In this document: positions 1-5,120 of the stretch, piece by piece | Layout: each line of letters opens with the position of its first letter | Position numbering within the stretch: the first letter of the stretch is position 1 | Program-made: the position numbers and the translations under genes | Assembly: GCA_002167945.1 (NCBI GenBank) | Contig: NHDB01000025.1 | Location: forward strand, 1 to 6,083 | Source: Flavobacteriaceae bacterium TMED48 | Lineage (GTDB): Bacteria; Bacteroidota; Bacteroidia; Flavobacteriales; Flavobacteriaceae | DNA length: 6,083 bases | Reading direction: 5' to 3' | Notes under the pieces: generated by a model | The model's input: only the letters and a program-made list of their open reading frames with translations | Databases searched by the model: none | What the model was told of the DNA's origin: nothing

Positions 1-54
1 CCCACTAGCGCAGATGGTACTGCCACTTGGTGGGAGAGTATGTCGCCGCCTTCT
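1..54 (+). rRNA. rrf: 5S ribosomal RNA, 3' portion (5' end outside window)
   Basis: The first ~54 bases match the conserved 3' half of bacterial 5S rRNA: the helix III/loop B end at 1-10, the GATGGTACTGC block at 13-23, the helix IV hairpin around CCAC/GTGG (22-33), and the GGGAGAGTA segment of loop E (32-40) followed by the GTCGCCGCC tail that closes helix I. The rest of the gene lies left of the window, so only about half is present. It would be the last gene of an rRNA operon read on the plus strand, which the terminator immediately downstream supports. The exact mature 3' end (about 50-55) cannot be fixed because the pairing 5' strand of helix I is not in the window. Confidence 0.93.
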
Positions 55-60
55 TCGAAA

Positions 61-92
61 GACCTCAACAGTTTTGTTGGGGTCTTTTTTTT
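61..92 (+). terminator. Intrinsic terminator of the rRNA operon
   Basis: A 10-bp stem (61-70 with 75-84, all Watson-Crick except one G-U pair at 65/80) closes a 4-base GTTT loop and is followed by eight consecutive T residues (85-92). The AAA at 58-60 can extend the stem into the T tract. It lies about 7 bases after the 5S end, the expected position for the rRNA operon terminator. It is the strongest terminator in the window. Confidence 0.95.
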
Positions 93-475
93 ATTCTAAA
101 GCTTGCTTACAATGAATATCAAAAAATTGATTGAATAAAAAAAGCTCCTTGAGGTTAAGTCCTTTTTCAGCAAAAAAAATAAACTTAAATCAAAATAAGA
201 CCAAGGTTAAGTTCGGTTTACTATACTCAAAAGTTAAGAGGCATTCAGAAAGTTTTTAGTGTTGAAGCACGGTTTGTAGTCTGGTGCAAAATTGGGGTTA
301 TCAACGAAAAGAGTTAACTTTTCCCGCCTCGTGAAGGGACATTTTATTATTTTATGGTTCTATAGTAGATTAGCGGGCATTAACCTTGCTTTTTCTATCA
401 TTAAAATTGAAGAAAATATGATTAATTCCAAATCAAAGTACAGCAAACGGCTTGAAAAAAAGTAATAAACGGTAT
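93..475. other. AT-rich intergenic region without a convincing gene
   Basis: No start-to-stop reading frame of credible length is present on either strand, and no promoter matching TAnnTTTG was seen. The stretch contains the 9-base repeat AGGTTAAGT at 152-160 and 204-212, with related GTTAA cores near 233 and 313. It also has an AT-rich inverted repeat (TTAAGT 155-160 with ACTTAA 183-188) and a 6-bp hairpin GAAAAG/CTTTTC (306-311 with 318-323). On the minus strand, 362-234 is open between two stops for 41 codons but has no start codon. Its base composition is visibly richer in G and C than the flanks, so it may be a decayed gene or dispersed-repeat fragment. No clear terminator for the ZIP gene that ends at 476 is visible; there is only a T-rich stretch on its strand at about 454-460. 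Confidence 0.6.
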
Positions 476-1159
476 TTATAGTAAATAAGAAAGTCCAAAC
501 CCAAGCAAAATAATACCTAATTTGCGGATGTTGAAGGCATGTCCTTGATTGCTTTCAAATAGAATGGTGGTTGCAATATGGAGCAACATTCCGATTACTA
601 GTGAGGTAAAAGTAGTTTTCCAAGGTTCTAATCCATTGGTGTTGGAAAAAATAAAACTACCCGCAGGACTCATCAGCGCAAAGAAAATCAGACTGGATAT
701 TTTTAAAAATAAGGAAACTCTTAGCTGCCAAATCATTAAAAATAAGACCATCCCTATAGGTATTTTGTGAATAAAAATGCCCCAGACTAGTGCTTCTTGA
801 CTACCCATAGGAATACCTTCAATAAAAGCGTGTAAACATAAACTCACAAAGAGTGCCCATGGAAGTCTCGTACTTATATGGGTATGGGTATGCCCGTGTT
901 CTGCTCCCTGAGAAAGAAACTCTAGTAAAATTTGAAAAACTAAACCTGCAACAATCCATATTCCCGCATTAAAATCTGCAATCCTAAATACAGAGGGTAG
1001 AAGATGAAAAATAGTTATCCCTAATAAAAATGCTCCACTAAATGAGAGAATCAGCTTGAGTCCCCTTGGCGCACTTGGCTTTACAATATAAGCGATTCCC
1101 ATGCCTAAAAGGGATCCTGTAAAGGGGAGAGCAAAATTAAATAGATAGGTTGAATACAT
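476..1159 (-). CDS. ZIP-family divalent metal transporter
   Basis: This 227-residue inner-membrane protein probably moves Zn2+ or a related divalent metal into the cytoplasm. It has about eight hydrophobic segments (roughly 4-25, 35-56, 64-83, 99-121, 123-145, 150-172, 181-202, 211-227), the ZIP topology. ZIP signatures are the HLLP motif in TM2 (52-55), HAFIEG in TM4 (110-115), HKIP in TM5 (131-134), and a His-rich cytoplasmic loop between TM3 and TM4 (His88, 90, 92, 94), as is usual for metal-sensing loops in this family. Compared with the textbook TM4 (HNxPEG) and TM5 (HExPxE/H) motifs, several ligand positions are replaced (Ala111, Lys132, Ile135), so the binuclear metal centre looks reduced. 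The start gives a first membrane helix right at the N terminus. The gene is monocistronic in this window and divergent from the methyltransferase gene. The metal specificity cannot be read from the sequence. Confidence 0.88.
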   Translation of the reverse strand: MYSTYLFNFALPFTGSLLGMGIAYIVKPSAPRGLKLILSFSGAFLLGITIFHLLPSVFRIADFNAGIWIVAGLVFQILLEFLSQGAEHGHTHTHISTRLPWALFVSLCLHAFIEGIPMGSQEALVWGIFIHKIPIGMVLFLMIWQLRVSLFLKISSLIFFALMSPAGSFIFSNTNGLEPWKTTFTSLVIGMLLHIATTILFESNQGHAFNIRKLGIILLGFGLSYLL

Positions 1160-1187
1160 ACAAGTGGTCTAGTAACACATTAATCCT

Positions 1188-1195
1188 CAAAATTA
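1188..1195 (-). promoter_or_regulatory. Candidate -7 promoter box for the ZIP gene
   Basis: Read on the minus strand the octamer is TAATTTTG, a full match to the Bacteroidota -7 consensus TAnnTTTG. It would place transcription start near 1183-1184, about 24 bases before the ZIP start codon. No TTG of the -33 element is visible at the usual distance, so the assignment rests on the -7 match and position alone. In an AT-rich spacer a chance match is possible. Confidence 0.4.
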
Positions 1196-1198
1196 GAG

Positions 1199-1206
1199 TA
1201 TTTTTG
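1199..1206 (+). promoter_or_regulatory. Candidate -7 promoter box for the RlmL-type methyltransferase gene
   Basis: TATTTTTG matches TAnnTTTG fully and ends 16 bases before the ATG at 1223. This predicts a very short leader of about 12 bases. No TTG is found at the -33 distance. The box is separated by only three bases from the oppositely directed ZIP box. Confidence 0.4.
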
Positions 1207-1222
1207 AGGCTTTAAGTAAAGG

Positions 1223-2386
1223 ATGGAAGAAAATTTTAAAATGGTAGCCAAAACCTTTTTTGGTTTTGAAGAAATTTTAGCTAAAGAACTGTTGCACATA
1301 GGTGCCCAACAAATCAAGCCTGGAAATCGGATGGTTTCTTTTGTAGGAGATTTGGGTTTTTTGTACAAAGCCAACCTTTGTTTGCGCACTGCTTTAAAAA
1401 TTCTGAAACCCATCCACACAGCTAGGGTTCAAGACGAGGATGCTTTATACCAATTGTTTTATGATTTTCCTTGGGAGGATTTCTTGGATGTGGATTCTAA
1501 ATTTGTCATTGACAGTGTGGTACACGGTACGCTATTTACCCATTCTAAATTTGCTTCTCAAAAAGCTAAAGACGGTTTGGTCGATCAATTTAGAGATCGG
1601 TATAGTGAACGTCCAAGCGTTGATTTGAACCGCCCCGACCTTCGAATCAACCTGCACATACAAGAAGATTTTTGTACTATTTCCCTAGACAGTTCAGGAG
1701 CCTCACTTCACCATAGGGGGTATCGTACAACAACAAATATAGCGCCACTCAATGAGGTTCTGGCTGCTGGATTGATTCAGCTTTCGGGTTGGAAAGGAAA
1801 AACTGATTTTTTAGACCCTATGTGTGGTAGTGGAACCATAGTAATTGAAGCCGCTATGTTTGCCTCTAATATCCCTGCCAACATCAACAGAAAACAATTT
1901 GCCTTTGAAAAGTGGACGGATTGGGATGCTGATTTATTTGAAAAAATTCAAGAAAGTCAACTAAAAAGAATTAAGAATCCTGGAATTCAAATTAAAGGGT
2001 CAGACAAAGCTCCTTCAGCGATAGAAAAAGCTACTATCAATGTTGAAAATGCTAATTTGAGTGAATTTATAACTTTAGAAAAAAAGGATTTCTTTCAAAT
2101 TGATAAAGAAACTTCAGGTCCATTACATCTGCTAACCAATCCACCCTATGGAGAGCGTTTGGACGGTGATATCAACGCGCTTTATCGAGGAATTGGTGAT
2201 GCCTTTAAGCAAAGTTTTCCAAATACTCAGGCTTGGCTGATCAGTTCTAATATGGAAGCACTAAAATGCGTTGGTCTTCGGCCAAGCAGAAAAATCAAAC
2301 TTTTTAACGGTAAGTTAGAATCGAGATTAATGTTTTACCCTATTTACGAGGGAACCAAGCGAGTACATAAGATTAAAAAGGACTAA
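1223..2386 (+). CDS. THUMP-domain class I SAM-dependent RNA methyltransferase (RlmL N-terminal type, COG0116-like)
   Basis: This 387-residue cytoplasmic enzyme is predicted to methylate a guanine N2 in 23S rRNA, by analogy with the N-terminal half of E. coli RlmL (m2G2445). The N-terminal ferredoxin-like/THUMP region covers about residues 7-160 (FGFEEILAKEL at 13-23). It is followed by the RGYR motif (165-168), SAM-binding motif I DPMCGSGT (198-205), and catalytic motif IV NPPYGERL (306-313), the N-P-P-Y type used for exocyclic amino methylation. At 387 residues it lacks the C-terminal RlmK (m7G2069) half of the E. coli fusion, and ends after the first Rossmann domain, as expected for non-fused family members. 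The start at 1223 gives MEENFKMVAKT, with AAAGG just upstream; Met7 at 1241 is a possible alternative. The stop abuts that of the convergent DUF6048-like gene. The family is clear; the exact target nucleotide is inferred. Confidence 0.9.
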   Translation: MEENFKMVAKTFFGFEEILAKELLHIGAQQIKPGNRMVSFVGDLGFLYKANLCLRTALKILKPIHTARVQDEDALYQLFYDFPWEDFLDVDSKFVIDSVVHGTLFTHSKFASQKAKDGLVDQFRDRYSERPSVDLNRPDLRINLHIQEDFCTISLDSSGASLHHRGYRTTTNIAPLNEVLAAGLIQLSGWKGKTDFLDPMCGSGTIVIEAAMFASNIPANINRKQFAFEKWTDWDADLFEKIQESQLKRIKNPGIQIKGSDKAPSAIEKATINVENANLSEFITLEKKDFFQIDKETSGPLHLLTNPPYGERLDGDINALYRGIGDAFKQSFPNTQAWLISSNMEALKCVGLRPSRKIKLFNGKLESRLMFYPIYEGTKRVHKIKKD

Positions 2387-2397
2387 TTATTTTTTAA
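2373..2397. terminator. Possible weak bidirectional terminator at the convergent gene junction
   Basis: TTAAAAA (2373-2379) and TTTTTAA (2391-2397) form a 7-bp all-AT inverted repeat around an 11-base loop that contains both back-to-back stop codons. T runs follow on both strands, so it could act in both directions. The stem has no G-C pair and would be weak, so read-through into the opposing gene is plausible. Confidence 0.25.
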
Positions 2398-3133
2398 ACT
2401 GAAAAGGAATTCTATAAGTGAGGGTATAGTTAAAACTAGCACCAAATTTATTGTCCTCTGTTTTTTTATTAAATCCAGGAATATGGATGTTGTCAAAATT
2501 CTCTGGTACAGTATCACTGATCAGACGATTAAGTCTTAAGCTTAGTCCCAGATAGACGTTACTGAAGAGTTGTACTTTAAATCCAGTGATGATTTCCACC
2601 CAAAAGGCGTTTAAATCTGGACGTTCTCCACTAGCAAAGCCAGAAGTAATTTCTGTTTCAGGATCTTGCCAAAACGGAGCTCGATCTAGCAAGGTGTACG
2701 AGTTCAGGAATTGACTATGACTACTCGATGCCAAGCGAAGACCGAGTATGACATGATTATCCATCCCTTCCCAATTGTCATACATATTTAAGTCAAACCC
2801 AACTTTGTAATAGGTTCCTTTAGTCGTAAAGTTGACTTGTTCGAACTGCTTGGTGATTTCTTCATTCCCAACTTCTGCGGCCAAAAATAAATTCTTACGG
2901 ATTTGCAAGTCAGCTACCGCTTCGAAACCTTGATAATTATCAGTGGCTTGTGATCGAATAACACGGTATAAGTCTACACCAAAGCGTAAACTTAGGGGGG
3001 TTTTTTGCTTGGTATCTAAACTTTCTAATACTTTGATTTGAAGAGAATCAGCAATCGCTTCCTCTTGTCCAAAAACTGAAAGTGATCCAGTAAAGAGACT
3101 AATGTAAAATACCCAAGTGCGCAGCAGTTTCAT
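2387..3133 (-). CDS. Exported DUF6048-like protein, probably a small outer-membrane beta-barrel
   Basis: This 248-residue protein of unknown function resembles, from recall, the flavobacterial DUF6048 family. Residues 1-23 form a typical Sec signal peptide (Lys2/Arg5, hydrophobic 7-21, probable cleavage after FGQ at 21-23). After a linker, from about 48 the chain is a series of amphipathic segments alternating polar and aromatic/hydrophobic residues (for example 48-58, 68-76, 82-88, 105-116, 127-137, 177-188, 192-203, 229-241), and it ends in a strand close to the C terminus. This suggests a beta-barrel-like outer-membrane protein. No enzymatic motif is seen. The start overlaps the last 35 bases of the upstream DUF6452-like gene, and no other Met lies before residue 118, so this start is well determined. 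It is the third gene of the rlmD operon. Barrel topology is inferred from the strand pattern only. Confidence 0.78.
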   Translation of the reverse strand: MKLLRTWVFYISLFTGSLSVFGQEEAIADSLQIKVLESLDTKQKTPLSLRFGVDLYRVIRSQATDNYQGFEAVADLQIRKNLFLAAEVGNEEITKQFEQVNFTTKGTYYKVGFDLNMYDNWEGMDNHVILGLRLASSSHSQFLNSYTLLDRAPFWQDPETEITSGFASGERPDLNAFWVEIITGFKVQLFSNVYLGLSLRLNRLISDTVPENFDNIHIPGFNKKTEDNKFGASFNYTLTYRIPFQFKK

Positions 3134-3590
3134 CTGAAATTGTGTCTTTTAAAATTACAGCTCCTTTGATCCAATCATCTCCAGAATTTAACAAAAAAAT
3201 AGGCATTTCATCTAGTATAAAATTGGCTCGAAATCCACAAGCTCCGTTGACGAATTGATCTTGACGTTGGTAATTGATTTGAAGTGTATCGATATTCTCG
3301 TTTTCACTACCCGTATTTAAAATAAATTCAAATTGAGTTATCGCTTCTGTGATTTGAAGAGGCAATGGTAAAGAATCCCCTGTATTTCGGGCTAATTTTT
3401 TTTCAGTCCCAATAGGGCGAATACTAAATCCAGAAGGGTTTTGCAATGTACCTGTTTCCTTATCTAAGAGTAAAATGACTAAATCGGGTGTACCCTCAAC
3501 GGTGGAAAGGCAGATGTCGTCTCTTTCACACCCGGCAAAAATTCCAAAACAGACAAAAGCAAAAAGAAGTTTATTTTTAAGCGTGTTCAT
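3099..3590 (-). CDS. DUF6452-like small lipoprotein
   Basis: This 163-residue envelope protein of unknown function resembles, from recall, the DUF6452 family found beside rlmD in flavobacteria. I chose the ATG at 3590 rather than the upstream one at 3620. It places a lipoprotein signal directly at the N terminus: Lys5/Lys7, hydrophobic 8-19, and lipobox F-A-G-C with Cys21 as the lipidated residue. The acidic-rich ERDD follows. The mature part carries two further cysteines (Cys27 and Cys118, in the ACGF motif at 117-120) that could form a disulfide. The rest is a small predicted beta-rich domain. With this start the gene overlaps the 3' end of rlmD by 14 bases and the next gene by 35, suggesting translational coupling. 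The longer start would add ten residues in front of the signal peptide and is less likely. The stop codon is TAG. Confidence 0.78.
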   Translation of the reverse strand: MNTLKNKLLFAFVCFGIFAGCERDDICLSTVEGTPDLVILLLDKETGTLQNPSGFSIRPIGTEKKLARNTGDSLPLPLQITEAITQFEFILNTGSENENIDTLQINYQRQDQFVNGACGFRANFILDEMPIFLLNSGDDWIKGAVILKDTISDETAAHLGILH

Positions 3591-5001
3591 CAGTAGTCTT
3601 AGATTGTAAAAGTACAACATTTTCTACATGATGAGTTTGCGGAAACATATCGACTGCTTGACTTTTTATAAAGTTGTAGCTTTCTTTCATGAGTTCTAAA
3701 TCTCTTGCCTGGGTGGCACTATTACAACTGATGTATACAATTCGCTTTGGTGCAATTTTTAGTAATTGGGCTACAACATCTTTATGCATACCGTCTCGAG
3801 GAGGATCCGTAATCACTACATCGGGCTTGCCGTGTCGGCTAATAAACGAATCGTTAAAACACTCCTTCATATCACCTACTTCAAAGGAGGCATTTTTTAT
3901 GCCGTTTATTTGCGCATTTTTATTAGCTGCGCCGATGGCTTCAGCAACAGACTCTACTCCTATAATTTTTTTACAATCCTTTGCTAAGCTGAGTGCAATG
4001 GTACCCGTACCTGTGTACAAATCATAAACTGTATCTTCTTTCTTGAGTTGTGCGAAATCTTTTGCCAATGCATATAAAAGCCCTGCTTGTTTGGGATTGG
4101 TTTGATAAAACGACTTAGCGGTAATTCGAAACTGTAAATCACCCAAATATTCAGTGATGTAATTATTTCCGCTAAAACAATGAATTTCTTGATCGTAGAG
4201 ACTGTCATTGCCCTTTGAATTAATACAGTAGAGCAGTGAACTTACTTGAGGGAAGTGTTCGCGAACATAATTCAAAAGTAGCTCGATTTCGTTTTTCCGC
4301 TCTTCAAAAAATTGAATGAGCACCATGAACTCCCCGGCTAAAGTATTTCTGATCATTAGTGTTCGTAAAAAGCCTTGTTGCGCCCTACTGTCGTAAAACT
4401 CCATTTTATTTTTCAGGGCGAATTTTTTAATTGCATTTCGAATTTCGTTGGAAGGATTAGCTTGAAGGTGACATTTGTTAACATCTACAATTTTATCCCA
4501 CATTTGCGGCTTGTGAAAGCCCAAGCCATTGCGTTCAATTTGATTTTCTTGTTCGATTTCTTCCGAAGTTAACCAACGTTTGTTAGAAAAAGAAAATTCC
4601 ATTTTATTTCGGTAGAAATAAGGATCATCCACCCCAAGAATAGGAATTACTTCGCGAGCTTGAACTTTTCCGATATGCTGCAGGTTGTGTAGCACTCCTT
4701 TTTCTTTAAAGCTAAGTTGGGCTTCGTAAGATAAGTGTTGCCATTTACAACCACCACATACACCAAAATGCTCACAGGGTGGGTCGGTTCGGTCTTTTGA
4801 GGTTTGAATCCATTCAAGAGGCTCTGCTTCGAAATAACCTCTTCGCTTCTTGTACGCACGAACGTTTACTACATCGCCAGGAACAACATTTTTGATAAAA
4901 TAGACAGCACCTTCCTGTGACTTAGCGACACCCATGCCTTTGGCGTTAATATCAATTACCTTTAATCCCTGTTCTATCTTGTTTACTCTTTTTTTTGACA
5001 T
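3577..5001 (-). CDS. rlmD: 23S rRNA (uracil-C5)-methyltransferase RlmD (RumA family)
   Basis: This 474-residue cytoplasmic enzyme transfers a methyl group from SAM to C5 of a 23S rRNA uracil, U1939 in the E. coli RlmD reaction. An N-terminal TRAM-type RNA-binding domain spans about 8-65. Cys76, Cys82, Cys85 and Cys177 form the CX5CX2C...C set that ligates the family's [4Fe-4S] cluster. The catalytic domain shows SFYQTNP (297-303), SAM motif DLYTGTGT (327-334), TDPPRDGMH (398-406), the nucleophile Cys426 in YISCN (423-427), and the general base Glu460 in QTHHVE (455-460). All key residues are present and the length is normal. RlmD and RlmCD/RlmC homologues are hard to separate by eye, so U747 modification in addition or instead cannot be excluded. 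It is the first gene of an operon with the two overlapping envelope-protein genes and is divergent from rocD. Confidence 0.95.
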   Translation of the reverse strand: MSKKRVNKIEQGLKVIDINAKGMGVAKSQEGAVYFIKNVVPGDVVNVRAYKKRRGYFEAEPLEWIQTSKDRTDPPCEHFGVCGGCKWQHLSYEAQLSFKEKGVLHNLQHIGKVQAREVIPILGVDDPYFYRNKMEFSFSNKRWLTSEEIEQENQIERNGLGFHKPQMWDKIVDVNKCHLQANPSNEIRNAIKKFALKNKMEFYDSRAQQGFLRTLMIRNTLAGEFMVLIQFFEERKNEIELLLNYVREHFPQVSSLLYCINSKGNDSLYDQEIHCFSGNNYITEYLGDLQFRITAKSFYQTNPKQAGLLYALAKDFAQLKKEDTVYDLYTGTGTIALSLAKDCKKIIGVESVAEAIGAANKNAQINGIKNASFEVGDMKECFNDSFISRHGKPDVVITDPPRDGMHKDVVAQLLKIAPKRIVYISCNSATQARDLELMKESYNFIKSQAVDMFPQTHHVENVVLLQSKTTDEHA

Positions 5002-5005
5002 GCTG

Positions 5006-5013
5006 CAAATGTA
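5006..5013 (-). promoter_or_regulatory. Candidate -7 promoter box of the rlmD operon
   Basis: On the minus strand TACATTTG matches TAnnTTTG fully and ends only four bases before the rlmD ATG. If used, transcription would begin at or within a base or two of the start codon, giving a leaderless or near-leaderless mRNA. No clear TTG lies at the -33 distance. Confidence 0.45.
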
Positions 5014-5044
5014 GGTGGCTTAGGAAAATAAATCATCATTTCCA

Positions 5045-5077
5045 TTGGGTTTTTGAATATCATATTTCTTACTTTTG
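5045..5077 (+). promoter_or_regulatory. Promoter of rocD (-33 TTG and -7 TAnnTTTG)
   Basis: TTG at 5045-5047 and TACTTTTG at 5070-5077 are separated by 22 bases, within the Bacteroidota arrangement of a -33 TTG and a -7 TAnnTTTG. This predicts a start near 5081-5083 and a leader of about 39 bases before the ATG at 5121. It is the best complete promoter match in the window. Confidence 0.6.
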
Positions 5078-5120
5078 AGTGCAAGCATTACTCTCTATTG
5101 GAGTTCAAAATATTTCAATT

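Larger units (their letters stand above)
1185..1209. repeat. Inverted repeat in the divergent ZIP/methyltransferase spacer
   Basis: CCTCAAAA (1185-1192) and TTTTGAGG (1202-1209) are perfect 8-bp inverted arms around a 9-base centre. Each arm supplies the TTTG part of a -7-like box, one for each direction, so the symmetry coincides with the two putative divergent promoters. It could be an operator for a dimeric regulator or simply two mirrored promoter boxes. Confidence 0.5.

Noticed and set aside
306..323. Hairpin GAAAAG/CTTTTC as a terminator or RNA element
   Set aside because: It has only 6 bp, no following T tract beyond the stem, and no adjacent gene whose transcript it would end; noted only as part of the intergenic description.
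418..465. 15-codon basic peptide frame (MINSKSKYSKRLEKK) just downstream of the ZIP gene on the opposite strand
   Set aside because: It is too short, in AT-rich lysine-prone sequence, without a promoter or terminator; Lys-rich chance frames are expected here.
549..770. 73-codon plus-strand reading frame inside the ZIP gene
   Set aside because: It is fully antisense to a well-supported membrane protein gene, has no promoter or family resemblance, and is explained as a shadow frame.
3591..3620. Upstream ATG at 3620 as the start of the lipoprotein gene
   Set aside because: It would add ten residues before an otherwise ideal lipoprotein signal peptide and enlarge the overlap with rlmD to 44 bases; the ATG at 3590 fits better.
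3689..4027. 112-codon plus-strand reading frame and shorter ones opposite rlmD
   Set aside because: They lie antisense to the conserved catalytic domain of RlmD and have no recognisable domain; chance open frames.
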